Origin: Streptomyces sp. NBC_00370
Lineage (GTDB): Bacteria; Actinomycetota; Actinomycetes; Streptomycetales; Streptomycetaceae
Direction: 5' to 3'
Assembly: GCF_036084755.1 (NCBI RefSeq)
Contig: NZ_CP107968.1
Location: 6,201,001 to 6,265,000 of the forward strand
Length of the DNA stretch: 64,000 bases
Shown here: positions 25,396 through 33,830 of the stretch, piece after piece
How the letters are laid out: each line of letters starts with the position of its first letter
Position numbering within the stretch: position 1 is the stretch's first letter
Position numbers and translations under genes: made by a program
Notes under the pieces: model-generated
What the model was told of the DNA's origin: nothing
The model's database searches: none
What the model saw: the letters and a program-made list of their open reading frames with translations, nothing else

Positions 25396-26412
25396 GTGCA
25401 TATCGACGTGAAGCTCTTGAAGGGCTTGTCACAAGAGAAGGAGATCCCCTTCGACCTGCTGGTCGAGGCGATCGAGTCCGCCCTCCTCATCGCGTACCAC
25501 CGCACCGAAGGCAGCCGCCGGCACGCACGCGTCGTACTGAGCCGGGACAACGGCGATGTGACGGTGTGGGCCAAGGAGGACGCGGCCGATCTGGAGGAGG
25601 GGCAGGAGCCCAAGGAGTTCGACGACACGCCTTCGGACTTCGGCCGGATCGCGGCGACCACCGCGCGCCAGGTCATCCAGCAGCGGCTGCGGGACGCCGA
25701 GAACGACGTCACGTTCGGCGAGTACGCGCGCCGCGAGGGCGACGTCGTGGCCGGCATGGTGCAGCAGGGCAAGGACCCGAAGAACGTCCTCGTCAAGCTG
25801 GACGACAAGCTGGAGGCCATCCTTCCGGTGCAGGAACAGGTGCCGGGCGAGAACTACACGCACGGGCTGCGGCTGCGCACCTATGTGGTCCGGGTGGCCA
25901 AGGGCGTACGCGGTCCTTCGGTGACGCTGTCCCGTACCCACCCCAATCTGGTGAAGAAGCTGTTCTCGCTGGAGGTGCCCGAGATCGCCGACGGGTCCGT
26001 CGAGATCACGGCCATCGCCCGGGAGGCAGGGCACCGCAGCAAGATCGCCGTGCGGTCGCTGCGGTCGGGTCTGAACGCCAAGGGCGCTTGCATCGGCCCG
26101 ATGGGGGCGCGGGTGCGTAACGTGATGGCCGAGCTGCTGGGCGAGAAGATCGACATCGTCGACTGGTCGGAGGACCCGGCCGAGATGGTGGCGAACGCGC
26201 TGTCGCCCGCCCGTGTCAGCAAGGTCGAGATCGTCGACATGGCCGCCCGCTCGGCACGGGTGACCGTGCCGGACTACCAGCTGTCGCTCGCGATCGGCAA
26301 GGAAGGGCAGAACGCCCGGCTCGCCGCGCGGCTCACCGGCTGGCGCATCGACATCCGTCCCGACACCGAGCAGTCCGAGTCCGCAGATCAGGCCGAGGCG
26401 GATCACGCGTGA
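25396..26412 (+). CDS. nusA: transcription termination/antitermination factor NusA
   Basis: 338 aa, the actinobacterial short form without the C-terminal acidic repeats of E. coli NusA. An N-terminal RNA-polymerase-binding domain starts MHIDVKLLKGLSQEKEIPFD. An S1 domain lies at about 130-200 and two KH domains at 200-330 (KGACIGPMGARVRNVMAEL and SLAIGKEGQNARLAARLTGW). GTG start two bases after the rimP stop indicates coupling. Confidence 0.96.
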   Translation: MHIDVKLLKGLSQEKEIPFDLLVEAIESALLIAYHRTEGSRRHARVVLSRDNGDVTVWAKEDAADLEEGQEPKEFDDTPSDFGRIAATTARQVIQQRLRDAENDVTFGEYARREGDVVAGMVQQGKDPKNVLVKLDDKLEAILPVQEQVPGENYTHGLRLRTYVVRVAKGVRGPSVTLSRTHPNLVKKLFSLEVPEIADGSVEITAIAREAGHRSKIAVRSLRSGLNAKGACIGPMGARVRNVMAELLGEKIDIVDWSEDPAEMVANALSPARVSKVEIVDMAARSARVTVPDYQLSLAIGKEGQNARLAARLTGWRIDIRPDTEQSESADQAEADHA

Positions 26413-26483
26413 CGATCTTTTCGGACAGCAGGTGTTCGAATCTTGCCCCGTAGGGGTGAGGTCCGTACGGGGAGGTAGACTTA

Positions 26484-26777
26484 ATGGTGTCTGGCCGGAC
26501 GAAGGCCCGAGCCTGCCCTGAGCGAACGTGCGTGGGGTGCCGGGAACGAGCGGCCAAAAGCGATCTGCTGCGCATCGTGGTGGACGGTGAACAATGTGTT
26601 CCCGATCAACGCGGTACGCTGCCCGGCCGGGGTGCGTATATGCACCCCGCCTTGGTCTGTCTTGATCTGGCGGTCCGCCGCCGGGCGTTCCCCCGGGCCT
26701 TCCGGGTCCAGGGACCGCTCGACAGCGTGGACCTGCGCCAGGCCGTCGAGGCAATCACAGCGCAGGCAGCACTGTAA
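26484..26777 (+). CDS. ylxR: YlxR (DUF448) RNA-binding protein
   Basis: About 97 aa with the DUF448 signatures PERTCVGCRERAAKSDLLRIV and GRGAYMHP, forming the conserved basic nucleic-acid-binding face. In Bacillus the family has been linked to RNase P regulation; the role here is inferred only. It is conserved between nusA and infB. GTG starts at 26484 or 26487 are both possible. Confidence 0.9.
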   Translation: MVSGRTKARACPERTCVGCRERAAKSDLLRIVVDGEQCVPDQRGTLPGRGAYMHPALVCLDLAVRRRAFPRAFRVQGPLDSVDLRQAVEAITAQAAL

Positions 26778-26845
26778 GAAGACGTACGGCACGGAACCCC
26801 GTGCGGTTCAGGTACCTCGCGAGTTGGAAGTAGGTCGAGATTGCG

Positions 26846-26888
26846 ATGAGCACTCGATGAGTACGCGATGAGTACGCCCATGAAGTAG
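26846..26888 (+). other. three ATGA-coupled mini-ORFs in the infB leader
   Basis: Three minimal reading frames lie in series: MSTR (26846-26860), MSTR (26857-26871) and MSTPMK (26868-26888). Each next ATG overlaps the preceding TGA as ATGA. They arise from an 11-bp repeat, CGATGAGTACG. A purine-rich GGAAGTAGG precedes the first ATG. Translation is unproven. Confidence 0.5.
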
Positions 26889-26892
26889 CGAC

Positions 26893-26913
26893 GGTCCGGC
26901 GGTAACCCGGACC
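26893..26913 (+). promoter_or_regulatory. hairpin adjacent to the infB ribosome binding site
   Basis: GGTCCGG pairs with CCGGACC across a 7-base loop, ending five bases before AGGAG of the infB ribosome binding site. It could influence infB translation together with the upstream mini-ORFs. Confidence 0.5.
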
Positions 26914-26926
26914 TAAAAGGAGCGAA

Positions 26927-29900
26927 GTGGCTAAGGTCCGGGTATACGAACTCGCCAAGGAGTTCGGCGTCGAGAGCAAGGTCGTCATGGCCAAGCTCCA
27001 AGAACTCGGTGAATTCGTCCGTTCGGCGTCCTCGACCATCGAGGCGCCGGTTGTACGTAAACTGACCGACGCATTGCAGGGGCCCGCCGGCAACGGCGCG
27101 AAGCCCGCTGCGAAGCCCGGGGCGCCCCGCAAGGCGTCCCCCGCGAAGCCCGCGGCGCCCTCACCGGCGCAGGCGGCACGTCCCGCTGCCCCCAAGCCCG
27201 GTGTCCCGGCTCCCAAGCCGGCCGCCGCCGAGGCCCCCGTGAGCAGCGCCCCCAGCACCAACGGCAGCACCCCCGCAGCGGCACCGAGCCCCGGACCCCG
27301 TCCGGCCCCGGCGCCCAAGCCCGCGGCGGCTGCCGCACCGCAGAAGCCGGCCCCGGCGGCGCCCGCCGCCCCGGAGTTCACCGCGCCTCCGTCGGCTCCG
27401 GCCGCCGGTCCCCGGCCCGGTGCCACCCCCGGTCCCCGTCCCGCCGCCCGTCCGGCGGCAGGCCAGGGCGAGCAGCGTCAGGGCGGCGACCGCGAGCAGC
27501 GCCAGGGCGGTCGCCCCGGCGGCGCGCGTCCCGGCCAGGCCCCGCGTCCCGGTGCCCGCCCCGCGGGCCCGCGTCCGGGTAACAACCCCTTCACCTCGGG
27601 TGGCTCCACCGGCATGGCGCGGCCGCAGTCGCCGCGTCCCGGTGGCGGCGCCCCGCGTCCCGGCGGTGCCGGCGCCCCCGGTGGCGCTCCGCGTCCGCAG
27701 GGTGCGGGCCAGGGCGGTCCCCGTCCGCAGTCGGGTCCCGGCGGTTCGTCCCGTCCGTCCCCCGGCGGCATGCCCCGTCCGCAGGCCCCGCGCTCCGCGG
27801 GTCCCGGCGGCGCGCCCGGCGGTAACCGGCCGAACCCCGGCATGATGCCGCAGCGTCCCGCTGCCGGACCCCGCCCCGGCGGCGGTCCTGGTGGCGGCGG
27901 TCGCGGTCCCGGTGGCGGAGCCCGCCCCGGTGGCGGTGGCGGCGGTCGTCCCGGTGGCGGCGGCGGTTTCGCGGGTCGTCCCGGTGGCGGTGGCGGCGGC
28001 GGTTTCGCCGGTCGCCCCGGTGGTGGCGGCGGAGCTCCGGGTCGTCCCGGAGGCGGCGGTTTCGGTGGCGGCGGTGGCCGTCCCGGCTTCGGCGGACGTC
28101 CGGGTGGTCCCGGTGGCCGTGGTGGCACACAGGGCGCGTTCGGCCGTCCCGGCGGGCCCGCCCGTCGTGGCCGTAAGTCGAAGAGGCAGAGGCGCCAGGA
28201 GTACGAGGCCATGCAGGCCCCGTCGGTAGGCGGCGTGATGCTGCCGCGTGGCCAGGGCCAGAGTGTCCGGCTGTCGCGCGGTGCGTCCCTCACCGACTTC
28301 GCGGAGAAGATCAACGCCAACCCGGCGTCGCTCGTCGCCGTGATGATGAACCTCGGCGAGATGGTCACTGCCACGCAGTCCGTCTCCGACGAGACGCTGC
28401 ACCTGCTCGCCGGCGAGATGAACTACGTCGTCGAGATCGTCAGCCCGGAGGAGGAGGACCGCGAGCTTCTCGAGTCCTTCGACATCGAGTTCGGCGAGGA
28501 CGAGGGCGGCGAGGAATCGCTCGTGTCCCGTCCGCCGGTCGTGACCGTCATGGGTCACGTCGACCACGGTAAGACGAGGCTGCTGGACGCGATCCGCAAG
28601 ACGAACGTCGTCGCGGGCGAGGCCGGCGGAATCACCCAGCACATCGGTGCCTACCAGGTCGCCACGGACGTCAACGGTGAAGAGCGCAGGATCACCTTCA
28701 TCGACACCCCGGGCCACGAGGCGTTCACCGCCATGCGTGCCCGTGGTGCGAAGTCCACCGACATCGCGATCCTGGTGGTCGCGGCCAACGACGGTGTGAT
28801 GCCCCAGACGATCGAGGCGCTGAACCACGCCAAGGCGGCCGACGTGCCGATCGTGGTCGCGGTCAACAAGATCGACGTCGAGGGCGCCGACCCGACCAAG
28901 GTGCGCGGTCAGCTCACCGAGTTCGGTCTGGTGGCCGAGGAGTACGGCGGCGACACCATGTTCGTCGACATCTCCGCCAAGCAGGGTCTCAACATCGACA
29001 GCCTGCTGGAGGCCGTGATCCTCACGGCCGACGCCTCGCTCGACCTGCGGGCCAACCCGGAGCAGGACGCGCAGGGCATCGCGATCGAGGCACACCTCGA
29101 CCGTGGCCGCGGCGCCGTCGCCACCGTGCTCGTCCAGCGCGGCACGCTGCGCGTCGGTGACACGATGGTCGCCGGTGACGCGTACGGCCGCGTCAGGGCG
29201 ATGCTCGACGACAACGGCGACAACGTCGACGTGGCGACACCTTCGACGCCCGTCCTGGTCCTGGGACTCACCAACGTCCCCGGCGCCGGCGACAACTTCC
29301 TCGTTGTCGACGACGACCGCACGGCCCGGCAGATCGCCGAGAAGCGTGCCGCTCGTGAGCGGAACGCGGCCTTCGCCCGCAGGGGCGTCCGGTTCTCCCT
29401 GGAGAACCTGGACGAGGCCCTCAAGGCAGGCCTGGTACAGGAGCTCAACCTCATCATCAAGGGCGACGCGTCCGGTTCGGTGGAGGCCCTCGAGTCCTCG
29501 CTGCTCCAGCTCGACGTCGGCGAAGAGGTCGACATCCGGGTGCTGCACCGCGGTGTGGGTGCGGTCACCGAGTCGGACATCGACCTGGCGATGGGCTCCG
29601 ACGCCATCGTGATCGGCTTCAACGTGCGCGCCGCGGGGCGTGCCGCGCAGATGGCCGAGCGCGAAGGGGTGGACGTCCGGTACTACTCGGTCATCTACCA
29701 GGCGATCGAAGAGATCGAAGCGGCCCTCAAGGGCATGCTCAAGCCGGAGTACGAAGAGGTCGAGCTGGGTACGGCGGAGATCCGCGAGGTCTTCCGCTCG
29801 TCCAAGCTGGGCAACATCGCGGGTGTTCTCATCCGCTCCGGCGAGGTCAAGCGCAACACGAAGGCCCGGCTCGTCCGCGACGGCAAGGTCATCGCGGAGG

Positions 29901-30052
29901 ACCTCAACATCCAGGGTCTGCGCCGCTTCAAGGACGATGTCACCGAGATCCGCGAAGGCTTCGAGGGCGGTATCAACCTCGGGAACTTCAACGACATCAA
30001 GATCGACGACGTCATCGCGACGTACGAGATGCGCGAGAAGCCGCGCGGCTGA
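26927..30052 (+). CDS. infB: translation initiation factor IF-2
   Basis: GTPase that positions fMet-tRNA on the 30S subunit. 1041 aa from GTG, with AAAAGGAGCG upstream. It has an N-terminal IF2N helix (VRVYELAKEFGVESKVVMAKLQ). A very long Pro/Ala-, then Gly/Arg-rich disordered region (about 60-420) includes FAGRPGGGGG repeats. A second IF2N domain follows, then the G domain with GHVDHGKT near residue 543, DTPGHE and NKID. EF-Tu-like and C1/C2 domains complete the protein. The Gly-rich part is encoded by highly repetitive GGTGGCGGC DNA, prone to length variation. Confidence 0.97.
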   Translation: MAKVRVYELAKEFGVESKVVMAKLQELGEFVRSASSTIEAPVVRKLTDALQGPAGNGAKPAAKPGAPRKASPAKPAAPSPAQAARPAAPKPGVPAPKPAAAEAPVSSAPSTNGSTPAAAPSPGPRPAPAPKPAAAAAPQKPAPAAPAAPEFTAPPSAPAAGPRPGATPGPRPAARPAAGQGEQRQGGDREQRQGGRPGGARPGQAPRPGARPAGPRPGNNPFTSGGSTGMARPQSPRPGGGAPRPGGAGAPGGAPRPQGAGQGGPRPQSGPGGSSRPSPGGMPRPQAPRSAGPGGAPGGNRPNPGMMPQRPAAGPRPGGGPGGGGRGPGGGARPGGGGGGRPGGGGGFAGRPGGGGGGGFAGRPGGGGGAPGRPGGGGFGGGGGRPGFGGRPGGPGGRGGTQGAFGRPGGPARRGRKSKRQRRQEYEAMQAPSVGGVMLPRGQGQSVRLSRGASLTDFAEKINANPASLVAVMMNLGEMVTATQSVSDETLHLLAGEMNYVVEIVSPEEEDRELLESFDIEFGEDEGGEESLVSRPPVVTVMGHVDHGKTRLLDAIRKTNVVAGEAGGITQHIGAYQVATDVNGEERRITFIDTPGHEAFTAMRARGAKSTDIAILVVAANDGVMPQTIEALNHAKAADVPIVVAVNKIDVEGADPTKVRGQLTEFGLVAEEYGGDTMFVDISAKQGLNIDSLLEAVILTADASLDLRANPEQDAQGIAIEAHLDRGRGAVATVLVQRGTLRVGDTMVAGDAYGRVRAMLDDNGDNVDVATPSTPVLVLGLTNVPGAGDNFLVVDDDRTARQIAEKRAARERNAAFARRGVRFSLENLDEALKAGLVQELNLIIKGDASGSVEALESSLLQLDVGEEVDIRVLHRGVGAVTESDIDLAMGSDAIVIGFNVRAAGRAAQMAEREGVDVRYYSVIYQAIEEIEAALKGMLKPEYEEVELGTAEIREVFRSSKLGNIAGVLIRSGEVKRNTKARLVRDGKVIAEDLNIQGLRRFKDDVTEIREGFEGGINLGNFNDIKIDDVIATYEMREKPRG

Positions 30053-30065
30053 CGCACGGCGACCG

Positions 30066-30108
30066 CCGGGGCCGGTCGACGGAGATAATTTCCGTCGATC
30101 GGCCCCGG
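30066..30108 (+). terminator. hairpin terminator after infB
   Basis: CCGGGGCCGGTCGACGGA pairs with TCCGTCGATCGGCCCCGG (18 bp with one G-U wobble) around a 7-base AT-rich loop. It lies 13 bp after the infB stop and may attenuate read-through into the DUF503-rbfA-truB genes. Confidence 0.8.
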
Positions 30109-30188
30109 CCGCGCGTGTACGGTTCATATACCCGCGCCAAGCGATGGCGGGGGAAATGACCCCGAACCGGCGGGACATCCGGATCCGC

Positions 30189-30482
30189 ATGTACGTGGGG
30201 ACACTGTCCTTCGACCTGCTTCTCGGCGACGTACGGTCGCTGAAGGAGAAACGCTCCGTCGTGCGTCCGATCGTCGCGGAGCTGCAACGCAAGTTCGCGG
30301 TCAGCGCGGCGGAGACGGGAGACCAGAACCTGCACCGCAGGACCGAGATCGGTCTGGCGGTGGTGTCGGGGGACTGGAGCCATCTCACGGACGTCCTCGA
30401 CCGGTGCGAACGCATGGTCGCGGGACACCCCGAGGTGGAACTGCTCGCCGTACGGCGGCGCCTGCACGGCGAAGACGACTGA
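30189..30482 (+). CDS. DUF503 family protein (YlxP-like)
   Basis: 97 aa with the family opening MYVGTLSFDLLLGDVRSLKEKRSVVRPIVAEL, here read in parts as YVGTLSFDLLLGD and SLKEKRSVVRP. The C-terminal half contains RTEIGLAVVSGDWSHL. I take ATG 30189 because the conserved domain starts there; ATG 30144 and 30156 would add 11-15 unconserved residues. The family sits between infB and rbfA in many bacteria; a link to ribosome assembly is inferred from position only. Confidence 0.88.
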   Translation: MYVGTLSFDLLLGDVRSLKEKRSVVRPIVAELQRKFAVSAAETGDQNLHRRTEIGLAVVSGDWSHLTDVLDRCERMVAGHPEVELLAVRRRLHGEDD

Positions 30483-30522
30483 CCTGTAGCACCAGAAACC
30501 CAGAAGGAAGAGTGACGGACCG

Positions 30523-30981
30523 GTGACCGACAACGCGCGGGCACGCAAGCTCGCCGATCGCATCCAGGTCGTGGTCGCGGAGACCCTGGACCGGCGTATC
30601 AAGGACCCGCGGCTGGGCTTCGTGACCATCACGGACGCCCGGGTCACCGGCGACCTGCGGGAGGCCACGGTCTTCTACACGGTCTACGGCGACGACGAGG
30701 AGCGCGCCGCCTCGGCGGCCGCCCTGGAGAGCGCCAAGGGCGTGCTCCGCTCCGAGGTGGGACGGCAGACAGGTGTGCGCCACACACCGAGCCTGGCCTT
30801 CGTCCCCGACGCCCTGCCGGACAACGCGCGCACCATCGAGGACCTCCTCGACAAGGCGCGCGCCAAGGACGCCGAGGTACGGGAGGTGTCGACCGGCAAG
30901 ACCTACGCGGGCGAGGCCGACCCGTACCGCAAGCCCGGCGAGGACGACATCGCCGAGACGGACGGCGACAGCTCCGAATGA
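30523..30981 (+). CDS. rbfA: 30S ribosome-binding factor A
   Basis: 152 aa, KH-like fold protein needed for 16S rRNA maturation. It contains the conserved ARKLADRIQVVVAETLDRRIKDPRLG start and the PSLAFVPDAL segment near the C-terminus, followed by an acidic actinobacterial tail. GTG start after GGAAGAGTGACGGACCG. Its stop overlaps the truB start (ATGA). Confidence 0.95.
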   Translation: MTDNARARKLADRIQVVVAETLDRRIKDPRLGFVTITDARVTGDLREATVFYTVYGDDEERAASAAALESAKGVLRSEVGRQTGVRHTPSLAFVPDALPDNARTIEDLLDKARAKDAEVREVSTGKTYAGEADPYRKPGEDDIAETDGDSSE

Positions 30982-31877
30982 CACAGCAGACCGCGACGCC
31001 CGACGGCCTTGTCATCGTCGACAAGCCGTCGGGCTTCACCTCGCACGACGTCGTCGCCAAGATGCGCGGGATCGCCAGGACCCGCCGGGTCGGCCACGCC
31101 GGCACCCTCGACCCCATGGCCACGGGCGTACTCGTCCTCGGCGTCGAGCGGGCCACCAAGCTCCTCGGCCATCTCGCGCTGACGGAGAAGGAATACCTCG
31201 GTACGATCCGGCTCGGCCAGGACACCGTCACCGACGACGCCGAGGGCGAGATCACCTCGTCCGCCGACGCCTCCGCGGTCACCCGCGAAGCGATCGACGC
31301 CGGTGTCGCCGAGCTGACCGGGCCGATCATGCAGGTGCCCTCGAAGGTCAGCGCCATCAAGATCGACGGCAAGCGGTCGTACGCGCGGGTGCGCGGCGGC
31401 GAGGAGTTCGAGATCCCGGCGCGGCCCGTCACCGTCTCGTCGTTCCAGGTGTACGACGTACGCCCGGCCGTCGCCGACGACGGCACGCCCGTCATGGACC
31501 TCGTCGTCTCCGTCGTCTGCTCCTCCGGTACCTACATCCGGGCGCTCGCCCGCGATCTCGGCGCCGGGCTCGGGGTCGGCGGTCATCTGACGGCCCTGCG
31601 CAGGACCCGGGTCGGGCCGTACGCCCTCGACGGCGCGAAGACCCTGGACCAGCTCCAGGAGGAACTGACCGTCATGCCGGTCGCCGACGCGGCGGGCGCC
31701 GCGTTCGCCCGCTGGGACGTCGACGAGCGGCGGGCGAAGCTGCTGCTCAACGGGGTGCGGCTGGAGATGCCCGAGTTCGCGAGCGCGCCGGTCGCCGTGT
31801 TCGGACCTGACGGACGCTTCCTGGCGCTCGTCGAGGAACAGCACGGCAAGGCGAAGAGCCTGGCCGTCTTCGGCTGA
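30978..31877 (+). CDS. truB: tRNA pseudouridine-55 synthase TruB
   Basis: Isomerises U55 in the T-arm of tRNAs. 299 aa. The catalytic aspartate lies in GHAGTLDPMATGVL, followed by KLLGHL and the conserved QVPSKVSAIKIDGKRSYARVR block (split here around KVSAIK). The C-terminal SGTYIRALARDLG motif is present. Start overlaps the rbfA stop by four bases, implying coupling. Confidence 0.96.
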   Translation: MTQQTATPDGLVIVDKPSGFTSHDVVAKMRGIARTRRVGHAGTLDPMATGVLVLGVERATKLLGHLALTEKEYLGTIRLGQDTVTDDAEGEITSSADASAVTREAIDAGVAELTGPIMQVPSKVSAIKIDGKRSYARVRGGEEFEIPARPVTVSSFQVYDVRPAVADDGTPVMDLVVSVVCSSGTYIRALARDLGAGLGVGGHLTALRRTRVGPYALDGAKTLDQLQEELTVMPVADAAGAAFARWDVDERRAKLLLNGVRLEMPEFASAPVAVFGPDGRFLALVEEQHGKAKSLAVFG

Positions 31878-32009
31878 CCGGCTGACCGGCACACGCGATG
31901 CCGCTCGCGTTCGCGCGATGCCGATGCGGAGCGGAACGTCCCGGCATGGCAGTCTTGGACCTGGCTACATCGGCAATCACGTACACGGTTTGGGCGAGGA
32001 GCGGTCACA

Positions 32010-32963
32010 GTGCAGCGCTGGCGCGGCTTGGAGGACATCCCCCAGGACTGGGGGCGCAGCGTCGTCACCATCGGCTCCTACGACGGGGTGCACCGGGGGC
32101 ACCAGCTGATCATCGGCAGGGCCGTGGAGCGCGCCCGTGAACTGGGAGTGCCGTCGGTCGTGGTGACCTTCGACCCGCACCCCAGCGAGGTGGTACGCCC
32201 CGGCAGCCACCCCCCGCTGCTCGCCCCCCACCACCGGCGGGCGGAACTCATGGCCGAACTGGGCGTGGACGCGCAGCTGATCCTGCCGTTCACCGTCGAG
32301 TTCTCGAAGCTGTCGCCGGCCGACTTCATCGTGAAGGTGCTGGTCGACAAGTTGCACACCCGCGCGGTCATCGAAGGGCCGAACTTCCGCTTCGGCCACA
32401 AGGCGGCGGGCAACGTCACCGTCCTCGCCGAGCTGGGCGAGACGTACGACTACGAGGTCGAGGTCGTCGACCTCTACGTGAGCGGCGCCGCGGGTGGCGG
32501 CGAGCCCTTCTCGTCCACGCTGACCCGCCGGCTGGTCGCCGAAGGCGACGTGGCGGGCGCGGCGGAGATCCTCGGCAGGCCGCACCGCGTCGAGGGCATC
32601 GTGGTCCGCGGCGCGCAGCGCGGCCGCGAACTCGGCTACCCCACGGCCAACGTGGAGGTCCTGCCGCACACGGCGGTCCCCGCCGACGGCGTGTACGCGG
32701 GCTGGCTCACGGCGGCAGGCGAACGCATGCCGGCGGCGATCTCGGTAGGCACGAACCCCCAGTTCGCGGGTACGGAACGAACGGTCGAGGCGTACGCGAT
32801 CGACCGGGTGGGCCTGGACCTCTACGGGCTCCATGTGACGGTCGACTTCCTGTCGTACGTGCGGGGCCAGCAGAAGTTCGAGTCGATCGACGCGCTGCTG
32901 GAAGCGATCGGCGACGACGTGAAGCGCTCCCGGGAACTGATCGACCGCTACGACGCGCACTGA
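32010..32963 (+). CDS. ribF: bifunctional riboflavin kinase/FMN adenylyltransferase
   Basis: Makes FMN and FAD from riboflavin. 317 aa. The N-terminal adenylyltransferase domain has GSYDGVHRGHQ and later EGPNFRFGHKAAG. The C-terminal kinase domain has GRELGYPTANVE with the PTAN motif, and FAGTERTVEAY. GTG 32010 follows GAGGAGCGG. It closes the translation block, 132 bp after truB. Confidence 0.95.
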   Translation: MQRWRGLEDIPQDWGRSVVTIGSYDGVHRGHQLIIGRAVERARELGVPSVVVTFDPHPSEVVRPGSHPPLLAPHHRRAELMAELGVDAQLILPFTVEFSKLSPADFIVKVLVDKLHTRAVIEGPNFRFGHKAAGNVTVLAELGETYDYEVEVVDLYVSGAAGGGEPFSSTLTRRLVAEGDVAGAAEILGRPHRVEGIVVRGAQRGRELGYPTANVEVLPHTAVPADGVYAGWLTAAGERMPAAISVGTNPQFAGTERTVEAYAIDRVGLDLYGLHVTVDFLSYVRGQQKFESIDALLEAIGDDVKRSRELIDRYDAH

Positions 32964-33020
32964 TGTAACAGCTGGTCAACCTCCGGCGACCAGCCGTTCA
33001 AGTTCTCGCATGCAGTGGTC

Positions 33021-33788
33021 ATGGCTGACGAATTTGGGCGTCTTTCGTCCGGTACGGCCATCCGTTCACCGACCGGTCCGCCGGTGCCGGTGGCCTTCAC
33101 GAGCCTGAGCGGACTCGTCGAAGCGCTCGGTCCGGCACAGCCCTGGATCGCCGTATCACTCGGTCCGTTCGCCGAGACCATGCGCGACGCCCGGCTGCCC
33201 CAGGTGCGCCTCGATCGGCGCGACCGACCTGCTCGACGAGACGTTCCACGAGCACCGGCGCGAGGACATCCACGACCACGGCGTGGTCGGCGGTCTCCTG
33301 CACGGCGCTTCGAACGTCGGCTGCCGTTGGTCGGCACCACCTGGTACCGCAGAGGACCGCGTTACTGGCTGCGCCGCGTCGTCGTCAGCGGCTTCTCGCT
33401 GCTCGTCATGACCCTGGTGTTCGTGGCGCTGCTCGTGTGGTTCCACGACCTCGTGTCCGGGATGCCCTCCGGGTGGCGCGCCGGCTGCGAGGTGGCGTAC
33501 GGCGCGGTGTGTGCCGCCGCCGGGGTCTGGGGCTGGGTCAGGGGGCGGCGGCAGTTGGCGGCCGCGCTAGCCGCGCCGGCCACGACGGCGGAGGAGACCT
33601 GGCGCCGGCACGACTCGGCGCAGCGCTCGGTGCCCGGTCGTGCCAGTGCCGGCAGGCTGCCGGCGCTGCTCCTCGCGCCGTTGATCGCACCGCTGTTCGC
33701 GTGGCTGCTGGGCACACTGCTCGCGGCGTCGCTGGTACGGGAGCTGCCGGCGGAGGTCAGAGCGCGACGGGCGCTGTCCCCCAGCTGA
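33021..33788 (+). CDS. hypothetical membrane protein with probable compensated frameshift
   Basis: Not recognised. The annotated frame encodes an N-terminal cytoplasmic segment, two strong membrane regions (VVVSGFSLLVMTLVFVALLVWF; LLLAPLIAPLFAWLLGTLLAASL) and intervening Arg-rich stretches. Between about 33213 and 33300 this frame is Arg/Pro-rich with unusually many A/T third positions. The next frame there keeps high third-position G+C and reads IGATDLLDETFHEHRRED. That pattern suggests a one-base gain near 33213 compensated near 33300, in nature or in the assembly. No good ribosome binding site precedes ATG 33021. Confidence 0.5.
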   Translation: MADEFGRLSSGTAIRSPTGPPVPVAFTSLSGLVEALGPAQPWIAVSLGPFAETMRDARLPQVRLDRRDRPARRDVPRAPARGHPRPRRGRRSPARRFERRLPLVGTTWYRRGPRYWLRRVVVSGFSLLVMTLVFVALLVWFHDLVSGMPSGWRAGCEVAYGAVCAAAGVWGWVRGRRQLAAALAAPATTAEETWRRHDSAQRSVPGRASAGRLPALLLAPLIAPLFAWLLGTLLAASLVRELPAEVRARRALSPS

Positions 33789-33830
33789 AGCCGTCGGCGG
33801 CGCGGCCGTCGCGCTGCGAACGGCCACGCG

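Noticed and set aside
27161..30544. 1127-aa open frame antisense to infB
   Set aside because: Shadow of the highly biased infB sequence; Asp/His/Arg-rich composition, no ribosome binding site and no motifs.
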